Notes: generated by a model not told the origin, from the letters alone. A DNA stretch of 60,234 bases from Hyphococcus sp. (GCA_021604585.1 BQJG01000011.1:1-60234), one strand, 5' to 3'. Positions 41,710-52,173 are shown, numbered from the stretch's first letter. Numbers and translations are program-made.

Positions 41710-43023
41710 CTAGTTCGCCCAGTCGCGCTTGAGCCGCGGCGCGGTCACGATGAATAACCCTGCCGCAATCAGATAAAACACCGTTCCCGACAGGATCGCA
41801 TAGCGCAGCGATTCATCGCCGAATTCAGCCGCCAGCCCGTCGGAAATGGCGCCGATGGCGAGATTGCCGAGCCCGATGCCGATCAGATTGTTGATGAAGA
41901 GGAACAGCGCCGACGCGGTTGCCCGCATATTCGGCTGCACCAATTGCTGAAACGCCGCCAGCACCGGCCCGAGCCAGACAAGGCTTAATGCCTGCAAAAC
42001 CAAAAACGCCGGAAACGCGACCCACAAATTCGGCGCCAAAACGCCGATAACAAAAAATGGAATCGTCGTCAGAAATGCCGCGGCCGGCACAAGCGCGTAG
42101 GCGGATTTTTTCGCCTGCCCGTATTTGTCAGCGAGCACGCCGCCCAGCGAGATCCCCGCCACACCGCCAATCAAGAGAATGGTTGCGTAGAAGTAGGACG
42201 CGTATAGCAAAGGGCTGGGATTTTCCGGAATAAGAAAGCCGGGCATCCAAGCAAAAAATCCCGGCAACGCGTCGCCAAAACTGCGCACGAAAAAGGACGG
42301 CAGCCAGAAGATCAACCCATACCCCATCATCGATGAACTGGCCGCACCGAAAGACAACCCCCAAAAGCTAGGTTTGGCCGCCAATGTTTTAACGACTTCG
42401 GAAATTTTTGCCGACCCTGTTTTCGCGGAGGCGCCATCAAGCCCGCCGCGTTTCGGTTCGCGCATGGTCAGACGAAAAACCGGCGCAATGGCAAGACCAG
42501 CGACGCCGACAATGATGAACGCCGCGCGCCAGTCGAGATAGCTGGTCAAAACGCCGCCGAGCAAAATGCCGAGCGCAGAGCCGATGGGAATGCCATATGA
42601 GTAAATCGCCAGTGCTCGCGCGCGGTTTTCCGGCGGGAAATAATCAGCGATCAGCGAGTATGCCGGCGCCACGCCCCCCGCCTCGCCGACGCCAACGCCG
42701 AGCCGCGCTAGAAAAAGCTGTGTGAAGTTCTGTGCAAATCCGCACGCCGCCGTCATCGCGCTCCAGATGGCGAGCGCCGCCGTCATGATCCACACGCGGC
42801 TGCGGCGATCAGCGAGCATGGCGATGGGAATCCCCAGGAACGTATAGAACAACGCGAAAGCAAGCCCGCCCATCAGGCTCAACTGCGTATCGCTTAGGGC
42901 CAATTCCGACTTTATCGGCACCGCAAGAATGCCGACAATCTGGCGGTCAATAAAGTTAAACGTGTAAACAGTGACAAGGATGAACAGCACATATCCGCGA
43001 TAGAGCGGTGACGCTGTCTGCAT
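41710..43023 (-). CDS. MFS transporter, spinster-like
   Basis: A 437-residue, 12-helix major facilitator. The first loop carries FIDRQIVGILAVPIKSELAL, then LADRRSRVWIMTAALAIWS, and the fourth-helix region has GVGVGEAGGVAPAYSLIADY followed by FPPENRARALAIYSYG. These match the spinster-like family common in sphingomonads, often beside TonB receptors and catabolic enzymes. The start ATG at 43023 touches the stop of the alpha/beta hydrolase gene, so the two are translated together. It probably moves the substrate or the product of that hydrolase across the inner membrane. Confidence 0.9.
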   Translation of the reverse strand: MQTASPLYRGYVLFILVTVYTFNFIDRQIVGILAVPIKSELALSDTQLSLMGGLAFALFYTFLGIPIAMLADRRSRVWIMTAALAIWSAMTAACGFAQNFTQLFLARLGVGVGEAGGVAPAYSLIADYFPPENRARALAIYSYGIPIGSALGILLGGVLTSYLDWRAAFIIVGVAGLAIAPVFRLTMREPKRGGLDGASAKTGSAKISEVVKTLAAKPSFWGLSFGAASSSMMGYGLIFWLPSFFVRSFGDALPGFFAWMPGFLIPENPSPLLYASYFYATILLIGGVAGISLGGVLADKYGQAKKSAYALVPAAAFLTTIPFFVIGVLAPNLWVAFPAFLVLQALSLVWLGPVLAAFQQLVQPNMRATASALFLFINNLIGIGLGNLAIGAISDGLAAEFGDESLRYAILSGTVFYLIAAGLFIVTAPRLKRDWAN

Positions 43024-43980
43024 TTATTCGGCTTCCAATGGCGCGGGAGCATCGCCACGCAAAAATGCAATTGCATCGGCCACAGTTTCGGCTGGCGCTT
43101 CTTCCTGCGCCGCATGGCCGACACCGGGATAGGTGATGAGCTTCGCGCCAGGAATAGCCGCCGCAAGGTCGCGGCCCTGCTGAATTGGGATTATCACGTC
43201 ACCCTCGCCCCACTCAATCAGGGTTGGCGCCGTAATGCGCGAAAGCGCTTCGGTCGGGTCCGGCAGCGTGAATTCTTCGAGCGACTGAATCAACGCCTCG
43301 CCATTGCCTTCGCGATGCATCATATCGCGCATAACCGCGACACGCGCGTCGGTAATTTTTGAATCATCCGCATATATATACCCAGCGCTGGCGCGCACGC
43401 CCGCCTCCGGCGCGGTCATGAGATAAACCTTCATGGCGGCGGGAATTTCAGCCGGCGCATCGGCAGCGCCATTGAGCGGATAGGCGCCCGGTGAAATAAG
43501 AATGAGCTTTTCGACACGATCAGGATGACCGGACGCAAACCGCCATGCCGCCAGACCGCCCAGCGAATTGCCTACAATAGCGGCGTGATCGACGCCGAGC
43601 GCATCCATGATATCGCCAATCGTTTGCGCGCGTTCCGCTGGCGAATAACGCTGCTTAAGATCAGGGCCAGTTAGTCCATGTCCCATCAGATCATAGCGGA
43701 TGACACGGTGATCCTGCTTGAGCACCGACGCCCAGCCGTCCCAGGTTTCAAGGCTATGCGTAAACCCGTGCACCAAAATAATTGCTGGCGCATTATCAGC
43801 ACCCTCAATCCGAACCCGAACGCGCGCGCCGTCAATATCGACAAAACGATCGTCAGCGCTGAGATATTTCTTCTCAAGCGCTGACGCAGAGACGCCCCCC
43901 GCCGCATTAAAATAGGTGTAGGCGCCGAAAGCGCCGAAAAGGACCACCAGTAAAACCAGGCCGCCAAGTAGTTTCTTCAC
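43024..43980 (-). CDS. Membrane-anchored alpha/beta hydrolase
   Basis: A 318-residue hydrolase. An N-terminal helix (LLGGLVLLVVLFGAFGAYTY) either anchors it or exports it. The alpha/beta fold has the oxyanion motif ILVHGFTHSLETWDGW, the nucleophile Ser in AIVGNSLGGLAAW, the acid Asp in IEWGEGDVIIP and the His in YPGVGHAAQEE. The triad is complete. The start is a GTG at 43980. It lies in the run TonB receptor - hydrolase - MFS on the - strand, suggesting that it cleaves an ester or similar bond in a compound taken up by the receptor. The substrate is not known. Confidence 0.88.
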   Translation of the reverse strand: MKKLLGGLVLLVVLFGAFGAYTYFNAAGGVSASALEKKYLSADDRFVDIDGARVRVRIEGADNAPAIILVHGFTHSLETWDGWASVLKQDHRVIRYDLMGHGLTGPDLKQRYSPAERAQTIGDIMDALGVDHAAIVGNSLGGLAAWRFASGHPDRVEKLILISPGAYPLNGAADAPAEIPAAMKVYLMTAPEAGVRASAGYIYADDSKITDARVAVMRDMMHREGNGEALIQSLEEFTLPDPTEALSRITAPTLIEWGEGDVIIPIQQGRDLAAAIPGAKLITYPGVGHAAQEEAPAETVADAIAFLRGDAPAPLEAE

Positions 43981-44062
43981 GCCTCAATCCCCGCATTCAA
44001 TTTTTACTCAGGGAGAGCGACCCTATTGGAATGCTCTCCCCGAAACCACAGTTCCTTGCGGT

Positions 44063-46456
44063 TTAGAACGCGAGTTCGATGGACCCAAAGACCCGGCGCG
44101 GATCGCCGTAAAACGAGGTCAGGACACCCGACAAGCCAAGCGCCGAATTGCCGAATTCAGGGAACGCCGTGACGAAGTCATAGCCGGCGACGATATACTC
44201 TTTGTTGAGCAAGTTTGTTCCGTGAACAGACACTTTCAGGCCGCCATCCGACGAGGTCCAGCTGACGCCGGCGTTCATCAGGAAGAAGCCGGGCTGGTCG
44301 AGCGCTGCCGACGCATAGCCGAACTGGTGCGTCAGACTGCGGTAAGAGGCTGAGGTGTAAAGCCTTGCTTCGCCGTTATCACCAAGCAACGACATTGGTT
44401 TGGTGTAGCTTAACTGGCTGAACGCGGTCACTTCCGGCGTGTTCTGGAACTGGGCGATATCGGAAATGTCCGTGCCCGTGCGTCCGAGATACTCATCATA
44501 TTTCGCATGGATATATCCAAGCGAGAACTGATAGTTCAACGCGTCGCCGTCATGGAACATATCCTCGCCGACAATCGCATTGCCTTCGAATTCAAGTCCG
44601 TAAAGCGTCGCCGCCGCCGCGTTTGTCGTGACGCCAGCAAACGTTTCAGCAACCCCATCCATGTCCGCATCAATGCCGACTGAGCCCGGCACCTGAACGT
44701 CCGTGTAGTCGCTATAGAACAGTGCAAGGCTCGAGCGGAAGCGGCCATCGAACAGATTGTTCTTCCAGCCCGCTTCATAGGTGGTGATGTTTTCGGGATC
44801 AAAGCCGCAGAACGCAACCTGATCGTCATAGTCTGCCGCGCCCGACATGCCGTCGCCGTCAAGGTCTGGCGCAGCATTGGAAGCGCAACGGGGGTCGAAG
44901 CTGCCGCCTTTAAAGCCTTGCGAATAGGAGAAGTAGAGCGTGTGCTCGTCGCTCGGCTCCCAAGAAATCGAGGCGCGCGGGCTGAAGTCAGTGAAGTTCG
45001 CCGTCGCATCGAGATCGGCGTCGATCAATGTTGGCGCACGTTCCGGACCGCCGAATATTGGCGAAAATCCGGCGGTGAAATAGCGCGAACGGTCCAGCGA
45101 GATGCTGCGGTCATCATCAGTGTAGCGTCCGCCGGCGGATATGGAGATTGTATCGGTGAGATCGAAGGTGAAATCGCCAAAAATCGACCAGGTTTTCGTC
45201 CCGACATCACTAGACGTAAAGGCGTTGATGCCATCCAACATCAGCAAGTCAGCTGTAAGATCCAACACGACGTCAAACTGGGTCAGCGCATCGGCGTCAA
45301 GATAATAAAAACCGACGATACCGTTGAGACGGTCGCTTTCATAAATGATCTGGAATTCTTCACTGAATTGCGAGTTATCGTAGATACCAGGCACGTCAAG
45401 ATCGACTTCCGGAAGACTATCAAAATCAATCGGCGTCGTCGTCCTGTCTTCACGGTATGCAATGATGTTTTTCAGCGTAATTGATTCACTGGCCTGCCAT
45501 TCCGCGACACCGGAAACCCCCTTCGCGATGATTTTCTGTTGCGGCGTGTTCAGCCCCGCACGCGTGTCGAAAACGTTGTCGAGCACCGGATAGACATTCG
45601 GTCCGAGTGTAACCGGCAAGAGACGATGCCCTTGCTTGGGGTCGGAATTGTCTTCGGACCAGTCGCCAGAAACACGGAAGGAGAGCGTATCCATCGGATT
45701 CCACTCCACCGCGAAACGCATCGCCAACATATCCTTATTGTAGTTTTCAAGCGTAGGATTGTTGAGATTGTCGCCATACCCGCCCCTGCTCAGATAGGCG
45801 AGTGCGCCGCCGACCATAAGATCTCCAATAGGCGAGTCGATCGCAACCGGAACGCTAAACGATCCGACGCCTTCAAGCTGGTCGTAATTGCCGGCCGTGA
45901 ACCGTACATTGGCGCGCGGGTCTTCGCTCAAACCACGTGTTACATATTTCAGCGCACCGCCAATCGTGTTGCGGCCATAAAGCGTGCCTTGCGGGCCGCG
46001 CAGCACTTCGATGCGCTCCACATCATAGACATCAAGAAGCGCCGCCTGCGGACGATTAAGATACACATCGTCGAGATATACGCCGACGCCAGCTTCAAAA
46101 CCGGCCACCGGATCCTGCTGACCGACGCCGCGAATGAAAGCAGTCAGCGTCGAATTGGTGCTGCGCGACGTTTCGAGCGTGACGTTCGGCGTGATGGCTT
46201 CAAGATCGGTAAGATCGGAGGCGCCGAGATCGGAAAGCTGGTCGCCGCTATAGGCGCTGACCGCGACGGGAACGTCTTGCAGTGATTCATCGCGGCGCCG
46301 TGCTGAAACGATAATGACGTCGTCGTCTCCTTCGGAGGCGCCCGCTTGCGCATAAGCGCCGCCTGTGGCGACCGACAGCGTCAGCGTCGAGCAAAATGCA
46401 AACAACGCCGCCTTGCCTGAATGCGAGATGTATGTGGACAGATTTCCGCCAGCCAT
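44063..46456 (-). CDS. TonB-dependent receptor
   Basis: A 797-residue outer membrane receptor. It has a signal peptide ending near GAYAQA, a TonB box (DDVIIVSARRRDESLQDVPV), a plug domain (TAFIRGVGQQDPVAGFEAGV, then VERIEVLRGPQGTLYGRNTI) and a barrel that ends in SIELAF with a terminal Phe. There is no STN domain, so it is not a FecA-type signalling receptor. The ATG at 46456 follows GGAGG by nine bases. It belongs to the group of receptors common in sphingomonads and Hyphomonadaceae that are linked with xenobiotic, steroid or glycan use. The AraC-type regulator upstream on the same strand may control it. Confidence 0.92.
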   Translation of the reverse strand: MAGGNLSTYISHSGKAALFAFCSTLTLSVATGGAYAQAGASEGDDDVIIVSARRRDESLQDVPVAVSAYSGDQLSDLGASDLTDLEAITPNVTLETSRSTNSTLTAFIRGVGQQDPVAGFEAGVGVYLDDVYLNRPQAALLDVYDVERIEVLRGPQGTLYGRNTIGGALKYVTRGLSEDPRANVRFTAGNYDQLEGVGSFSVPVAIDSPIGDLMVGGALAYLSRGGYGDNLNNPTLENYNKDMLAMRFAVEWNPMDTLSFRVSGDWSEDNSDPKQGHRLLPVTLGPNVYPVLDNVFDTRAGLNTPQQKIIAKGVSGVAEWQASESITLKNIIAYREDRTTTPIDFDSLPEVDLDVPGIYDNSQFSEEFQIIYESDRLNGIVGFYYLDADALTQFDVVLDLTADLLMLDGINAFTSSDVGTKTWSIFGDFTFDLTDTISISAGGRYTDDDRSISLDRSRYFTAGFSPIFGGPERAPTLIDADLDATANFTDFSPRASISWEPSDEHTLYFSYSQGFKGGSFDPRCASNAAPDLDGDGMSGAADYDDQVAFCGFDPENITTYEAGWKNNLFDGRFRSSLALFYSDYTDVQVPGSVGIDADMDGVAETFAGVTTNAAAATLYGLEFEGNAIVGEDMFHDGDALNYQFSLGYIHAKYDEYLGRTGTDISDIAQFQNTPEVTAFSQLSYTKPMSLLGDNGEARLYTSASYRSLTHQFGYASAALDQPGFFLMNAGVSWTSSDGGLKVSVHGTNLLNKEYIVAGYDFVTAFPEFGNSALGLSGVLTSFYGDPRRVFGSIELAF

Positions 46457-46575
46457 AATTAGTAGCCTCCCTATGAAGATTCCCGTTATTTTGGTTCACG
46501 TTAGGGGCGCCGCAGCGATGCTGTAATGACGGCTTGGCTCAGCAAAACAGGACGATTTCGCTCAATACTTGACCC

Positions 46576-47664
46576 TCAGCGCGGCTTCCGGATCCCGCCA
46601 TCTCGCAAAAAAGCCTTTGGAGTCAAGCCGTTCCAGTCTTTGAAGGCCCGGTTGAAGGCGCGCACCTCCGAAAAACCGAGCGCTTCTGATACATCCGATA
46701 GTGACTGTTTGGCCACAAGCATGCGTTTAGCGGTCTCATTCAGAACCTCTCGCCGCAGATCGCGAAAGCTCGCTCCCTCTTCGCTTAAGCGCCGCCGCAA
46801 TGTCGCGACGCTGACGCCCATCTGCGCGGCGACGTCCCCTTGCTCGACAACCCCGCGGGAAAGCGCATCACGCACCGCGCTCAATGTTGACTGCAAATTC
46901 TGACGCTGCGCATAACGCCCGGCGACCACGTCAACAATTTTCTGATAGACGGCGTTCGCGGTTAGGGCGTCGGCTGGCGGCAGCTTGATGCGTTGCAGCG
47001 CCAGGTCGCGATCAAAGGATACTTTGTAAAGGTCGGCGCCAAATTTGATCGGCGCATCCCAATATCCCAAATGCCCGCACTCGCCGCCCGGTGACGGACG
47101 GCGAATTTGCAAACCGATGATTGCATCTTTGCATGACGGTAAAACAATCATCAACATGCAGTGTAGAAAGATCAAAATACATTCGATCTGGAAGTAAATA
47201 TACTCATCGCCATGATGGCCAGCATAGGGAAACGCGCGATCATCAATGACATAGTCAATCATTGTCTGGCGCTTCACCACTGAATTAAACTGGCCGCCAT
47301 GCAACAAATTATAAGTGCGAGCGATAACCCGCATTACCTCATATAGGTTTTCGCAATCAACCACATGCTGAAGCACAAAGTCAGTGCTGCCCGACATGAG
47401 TTGGCGAGACGAAAGATGTAATGTCTCATCGCCAAACAGAATCGAAAGCCGATTCTGCATCCGGTAATAATCTGCGAGCGAAATATAGCCGCCTTGCGAC
47501 GGCGAGAGCAGCGTTTCCGGCAAATTCAGTGACTTGAGAAGTTCTCGATTGTTTATGCCAGCGGCCTGGGCCTGATCGAGCAAGGGTGTTATCCGGTCAC
47601 CGGGCACGGAAATGGGAGAGCCCGACCTTTCGCTCTTGCTTCTGGCGCCGTTCGACTTGTTCAC
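46576..47664 (-). CDS. AraC-family regulator (OruR/ArgR-like, two-domain)
   Basis: A 362-residue activator. Residues 30-220 form the arabinose-binding-like sensor domain of this AraC subgroup (for example LLKSLNLPETLLSPSQGGYI and SLADYYRMQNRLSILFGDET). The C-terminal hundred residues hold the double helix-turn-helix (DVAAQMGVSVATLRRRLSEE, then SLSDVSEALGFSEVRAFNRA followed by FKDWNGLTPKAFLRD). Proteins of this type often control catabolic operons next to them. It lies 119 bases upstream of the TonB receptor gene in the same direction. The inducer cannot be told. Confidence 0.9.
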   Translation of the reverse strand: MNKSNGARSKSERSGSPISVPGDRITPLLDQAQAAGINNRELLKSLNLPETLLSPSQGGYISLADYYRMQNRLSILFGDETLHLSSRQLMSGSTDFVLQHVVDCENLYEVMRVIARTYNLLHGGQFNSVVKRQTMIDYVIDDRAFPYAGHHGDEYIYFQIECILIFLHCMLMIVLPSCKDAIIGLQIRRPSPGGECGHLGYWDAPIKFGADLYKVSFDRDLALQRIKLPPADALTANAVYQKIVDVVAGRYAQRQNLQSTLSAVRDALSRGVVEQGDVAAQMGVSVATLRRRLSEEGASFRDLRREVLNETAKRMLVAKQSLSDVSEALGFSEVRAFNRAFKDWNGLTPKAFLRDGGIRKPR

Positions 47665-47791
47665 GCACGCTCCCTTGGCTCAGCTCAATCTCGATCAAAA
47701 GGCCGCTCTCATGATTCATTACGATACTTGAGTTTCACCATCCGGAGCAATGGCGGGCGCCATGGCTGGCGCCTGCCGTGCGAACTGAATT

Positions 47792-50700
47792 CTATGATGT
47801 TACAGGCCGAAGCGTCTCGTCAAAGTTTGCCTGCTTTGCGCCCTTCACCACATAAATAAAGAAACGGCGAATATCGGCCCCGATGCTGTAAAGCGCCGGG
47901 ACAAAGAACAGCGTCACGAACAAGGCGAACAAAACCCCGAACGACAATCCGACACCGACCGGAACCAGAAACTTCGCCTGAATAGAGCGCTCCATCATCA
48001 ACGGCGCCAGGCCGACAAAGGTTGTGATAGACGTCAACAGGATCGGCCGGAAACGTTTGGTTCCCGCCTCCACCAATGCTTCGGCGCCATCCATGCCTTT
48101 TTCCCGCAGCTTGTTGATATAGTCGATGAGAACAAGATTGTCGTTCACCGCCACGCCTGCAGCCGCCATAATTCCGAGATAGGAAAAGAGCGACAATGGC
48201 AGACCCATCAACAGATGTCCGATAATCGCGCCGGTAAAACAGAACGGTATAGCCGCGAACAAAATCAGCATGGGCTCAAAATACGATTTAAACGCCACGG
48301 CCACGAGGAAATAAGCAACGCCGATGGCGATCAGCGCCAGCGTGCCGATTTCCGCCATGAACTCCGCCTCGCCTTGCGCACGGCCAATATTGCCGCGGGT
48401 AACGGTTGGGTGGCGCGCATCAAAGTCAGCGAAGAATTCTTCGGACAGCGCCGTGCGAATTTCCTCGATACGCTCCGATGTCACTTCCGCGCTCACCACA
48501 ACAGCGCGTTGACGCTCCCGGCGCAGGATGCGGGTAATGCCGTCAGCGAATTTAATATCGGCAACAGTGTAAAGCGGCAGTTCGCGCCCGTCGCTGGTGC
48601 GGATGCGCATATTGCGCAAATGGTCTAGAGATTCTCTGTCCGTGCGCGGGTAACGAACAAAGACCCGAACATCCTCGCCATCACGCGGCAATCGCTGCAC
48701 TTCCTCACCATAGAAACCCTGGCGAACCTGACGCGCCACATCAGCTGTCGTGACGCCCAGCGCCTCAGCGCCTGGTTTCAGTTCAAACTGAATTTCGTCG
48801 GTAGAAGATTGCGTATCGTTGACGACATTATAGACGCCATCGAAACTGCGTAGCTTGTCCATCAAGTCGTCAGCGGCGGCGTTGAGCTCTTCGAGACTCT
48901 TGGAGTTCAGAACATACTCAATCGGAGGACCGTTATTGTTGCTGTTGTAGTTGACCGAAATTTTTTCCGCATCGGGAACATCGCCGATCAACGAACGCAA
49001 TCGTTCAGCCGTTTCTTTTGCGGTCAGCGTTCTGGTTTCCGGCGGCACCAGCTTGACCAACGCCAGAACCTGATTGTCTCGCGAACGGGTGTACCAGTTT
49101 TCAATGAGTTCGCCTTCGCCATCAGTCTCTTTGTTCACCTCATCAACCAGTTGCTTTTCAGCAATCTGAATTTGCTTCAAGACCTCAAGCGTGCGCGCAT
49201 AGGGCGTGCCCTGCGGCAGATCGACGGTGATTTCAATCTGGTCCGATTCCACCTCCGGAAAGAAAGACGTGCGGACCAGTCCGCTCGACATCAGCCCGAC
49301 ACAAAGGATCATGGCGCCGACAAAGCAGGACGCCGTCAAATAACGCCGCTTGATCGCTGCGGTGATGGCAGGGCGGTATTTGTTCTTGGCGAACCAGACG
49401 ACGCTGTCTGCGATCTTAGATTGCAGGCGAATAATCCGGCTCTTCGGACTCACTGGCTTCAAGTGCGACAAGTGCGCGGGCAGGATGAACAGCGCCTCTA
49501 CCAACGAGAAAGTCAGCGCCAGAATAACCACCAGCGAAATGGCGCGTGTAAACTCGGCCGTGCCGCCGCCAACAAACATCCAGGGCGCGAAAAAGATCAT
49601 GGTTGTCAGCACGGCGAACACCACCGGCATAATGACCATTTTCGTGCCGCTAATCGCGGCCGTCACGCCAGTTTCACCATCCTCAATCTTGGAGTGTATG
49701 GCCTCGCCTACAATGATGGCGTCATCAACAATCACGCCAATCACTAGAAGGAAGGCAAAACTGGAGATCATGTTAAACGAAACGCCAAACATCGGCAGGA
49801 AAGCAATGCCGCCGGCAAAGGCGACTGCAATGCCGATGGACACCCACATGGCGATAATTGGCCGCAAGAACAGCACAAGCACGATCATCACCAGCACCAG
49901 CCCCGATACAAAGTTCGAGGTGATCGTTCCGATACGCCCCGCATAGGTGTCCGATGCGTCTTCCCAGAGCGTGAGCGTCACGCCCGCTGGCGTATTGGCG
50001 CGTTCTTTTTCGAGATATTCATTCACCTCATTGGAGAGCTTGACGATATCCATTTGCGGACCGCTCATCACTTGAACGAGAACCGTCCGCTGACCATTGA
50101 CGGTCGCCAGCAAGTTCACTTCTTCAAAGCCATCTTTGACTGTGGCAACGTCGCTCAATCGCACGATGGCGCCGCTGCCGAGCTGGCGCACGATGATGCT
50201 GGAAAAGTCCGCACTTGAATCCGCTAGTTTTCGTGCGCGCAGCTGAACGTCGCCAACGTCCGTGCGAACATTGCCTGCCGACAAGTTCACAGAACTGCCG
50301 CGCACGGCATCAACGACCTCTGATAGGGTCAACCCATACCGGCGGAGTGCATCTTCTGAAACTTCGATGGAAACTTCTTCGTTCCGCACGCCGAACAGCT
50401 CGACCGAGGGCACATGCGGCAGCATTGCAATTTCGCGGCGGATTTTTTCGGCGTATCGCTTGAGCACGCGTTCATCTATGTCACCGGATACGGCGATCCG
50501 AACAATTTCATCCTGACTTCTGAACAGGCGAAGCTGCGCCGGTTCGGCTGAGTCCGGGAATGTGTTGATAGAATCGATTTCTCGCTTCAGATCCTGCAGG
50601 AACTTAGATTCATCGAGGTCATCGTCGCCGATAACATAAAGATTGCCCTGCCCTTCATTCGCCTCTGACCAAAGCTGTTTAATGCCCTTAACGCGGCTGA

Positions 50701-50914
50701 CAGCCTCCTCGAGACGAACCACGAGCTGTTCTTCAACGTCCTGAGGGGACGCACCCGGCCAGGCGACGCTGATCTGCGCGCCTGGAAATTCAACATAAGG
50801 GTCGAGCTCGCGCTCTATACGGAAAAATCCAATGACGCCGGCAATCAGAATGCCCGCCATCAAAAGATTGGCGGCAACCTTGTTTTTGGCCCACCATTCG
50901 ATAATGCCGTTCAT
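47792..50914 (-). CDS. RND efflux pump, inner membrane transporter
   Basis: A 1040-residue proton-driven exporter of the AcrB/HAE type. The first membrane helix (NKVAANLLMAGILIAGVIGF) and two large periplasmic loops are present. The paired Asp of the proton relay lies in VIGVIVDDAIIVGEAIHSKI. The fourth-domain GVAVNDNLVLIDYINKL segment has Asn where AcrB has the relay Lys, as in many alphaproteobacterial HAE-RND proteins I recall. The adaptor gene precedes it by 11 bases on the same strand, so they form one unit. No outer membrane TolC gene is nearby; substrate range is unknown. Confidence 0.93.
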   Translation of the reverse strand: MNGIIEWWAKNKVAANLLMAGILIAGVIGFFRIERELDPYVEFPGAQISVAWPGASPQDVEEQLVVRLEEAVSRVKGIKQLWSEANEGQGNLYVIGDDDLDESKFLQDLKREIDSINTFPDSAEPAQLRLFRSQDEIVRIAVSGDIDERVLKRYAEKIRREIAMLPHVPSVELFGVRNEEVSIEVSEDALRRYGLTLSEVVDAVRGSSVNLSAGNVRTDVGDVQLRARKLADSSADFSSIIVRQLGSGAIVRLSDVATVKDGFEEVNLLATVNGQRTVLVQVMSGPQMDIVKLSNEVNEYLEKERANTPAGVTLTLWEDASDTYAGRIGTITSNFVSGLVLVMIVLVLFLRPIIAMWVSIGIAVAFAGGIAFLPMFGVSFNMISSFAFLLVIGVIVDDAIIVGEAIHSKIEDGETGVTAAISGTKMVIMPVVFAVLTTMIFFAPWMFVGGGTAEFTRAISLVVILALTFSLVEALFILPAHLSHLKPVSPKSRIIRLQSKIADSVVWFAKNKYRPAITAAIKRRYLTASCFVGAMILCVGLMSSGLVRTSFFPEVESDQIEITVDLPQGTPYARTLEVLKQIQIAEKQLVDEVNKETDGEGELIENWYTRSRDNQVLALVKLVPPETRTLTAKETAERLRSLIGDVPDAEKISVNYNSNNNGPPIEYVLNSKSLEELNAAADDLMDKLRSFDGVYNVVNDTQSSTDEIQFELKPGAEALGVTTADVARQVRQGFYGEEVQRLPRDGEDVRVFVRYPRTDRESLDHLRNMRIRTSDGRELPLYTVADIKFADGITRILRRERQRAVVVSAEVTSERIEEIRTALSEEFFADFDARHPTVTRGNIGRAQGEAEFMAEIGTLALIAIGVAYFLVAVAFKSYFEPMLILFAAIPFCFTGAIIGHLLMGLPLSLFSYLGIMAAAGVAVNDNLVLIDYINKLREKGMDGAEALVEAGTKRFRPILLTSITTFVGLAPLMMERSIQAKFLVPVGVGLSFGVLFALFVTLFFVPALYSIGADIRRFFIYVVKGAKQANFDETLRPVTS

Positions 50915-50925
50915 AGCCGCGCTCC

Positions 50926-52173
50926 CTAATTCGTCACTTCGGCGACGTTGTTGGCGACGGTCTCAGCGGGCGGGCCAGCTATCGCCAGTTCGATTCCGTC
51001 TGCAGCGCCGCGAACCGGCGATATGATTACACGCTCGCCGGGCCGTACGCCGCTGGTGAGCACAACACGCGTGCGCGACGAATTTGCGACCGTAACGTGA
51101 CGGATCTCAAGCGTGTCATCATCGCGGGCGACATACATTTCATCGACCCCACGCAACGCCGCACGAGGCACGATTACCGCGTTATCAATTTCACGGCCTT
51201 CTGCATCGACCGTGACGAAGAGACCATCAGCCAGGGGCGCGCCATTGTCGGCGCCCGCGCCATAGGCGTCTTCAACTTCCACATAGGCGAACAAAACGCG
51301 GGTTTCACGATTGTATCCGCTATCGGTTCTCGCCAGCCGGCCGCGCCAGACGCGCGGTTCGCCGGCGACCAATGCTGTCAACGTTGCGTCTGGACCAGGA
51401 TTATTTTCCGTTTCACGAAAACCAACCTGCAAGCCCAGCTGCCCGAGTTCCGCATCGGTCAGCGGCAACGCCACCTCCATAATATCAGTGGAGAAGATTT
51501 CGCCGAGCTGCATTCCAGCCGTCACATATCCCCCCATATCGACGGCTTTGCGGCGAACGCGCCCTTTGAACGGCGCTTTGATGCTGGTGCGCGAAAGCTG
51601 TAATTCCGCTTCGTGCAACACCGCTTCGGCAGAGGCCAGTTGCGCAGCAGCTTCGGCCATTTGCGGTTCGCGCAGAGCAAGCGGCGAACCTTCGCCGCTG
51701 CCCAGCTCTTCCCAGTCTTTTCTGGCGATCTTTGTTTCCGCTTCCTCGCTGGCGAAACGGCTGCGCGCTTGGGCGACATTCGATCTCGCCTGAATGACGC
51801 GATATTCATACTCTGCCGGTTCAACTTTGATCAGCACGTCGCCTTTCTCGAATTCGCCGCCTTCAATAAATTCAGGCGAAACATAGGAAATTTTTCCTGA
51901 GACCTGCGATGCTAAATTGATTTCTTTGCGCGGCCGGACTTCGCCCTGTGCGGTGATTGTGAGGCGCGCGGTCTCGGCAACAGCTTCAGTCACGACAACC
52001 GGCGTCGCCTTGACGGTTTCTTCCTTTTCCTCCGGCTTTGGTTTGAAAGCACTCATGGCGAGGTTGCCGCCGACAGCAACCGCCAGCACGAGCGCGGGCA
52101 ATGCGAACACCAATAGCCGCCTGACAGCGAGGCCCATATCGTTTGGTTTTTTTATTTTTACACGGGTCATCAT
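50926..52173 (-). CDS. RND efflux pump, periplasmic adaptor
   Basis: A 415-residue membrane fusion protein. It has an N-terminal helix (VRRLLVFALPALVLAVAVGG), a lipoyl/barrel-sandwich domain (ITAQGEVRPRKEINLASQVS, then GEFEKGDVLIKVEPAEYEY), an alpha hairpin with Ala/Glu-rich coiled coil (about residues 130-190) and the beta-barrel part (SRTSIKAPFKGRVRRKAVDM). It links the RND transporter to an outer membrane channel. Two ATG codons (52173 and 52170) can start it. It is the first gene of the efflux unit and the promoter should lie in the 310 bases upstream. Confidence 0.92.
   Translation of the reverse strand: MMTRVKIKKPNDMGLAVRRLLVFALPALVLAVAVGGNLAMSAFKPKPEEKEETVKATPVVVTEAVAETARLTITAQGEVRPRKEINLASQVSGKISYVSPEFIEGGEFEKGDVLIKVEPAEYEYRVIQARSNVAQARSRFASEEAETKIARKDWEELGSGEGSPLALREPQMAEAAAQLASAEAVLHEAELQLSRTSIKAPFKGRVRRKAVDMGGYVTAGMQLGEIFSTDIMEVALPLTDAELGQLGLQVGFRETENNPGPDATLTALVAGEPRVWRGRLARTDSGYNRETRVLFAYVEVEDAYGAGADNGAPLADGLFVTVDAEGREIDNAVIVPRAALRGVDEMYVARDDDTLEIRHVTVANSSRTRVVLTSGVRPGERVIISPVRGAADGIELAIAGPPAETVANNVAEVTN

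Noticed and set aside
44011..44040. Hairpin with arms GGGAGAGC and GCTCTCCC as a terminator
   Set aside because: No T run follows on either strand, so I could not call it a terminator; it may still be an RNA structure between the TonB receptor and hydrolase genes.
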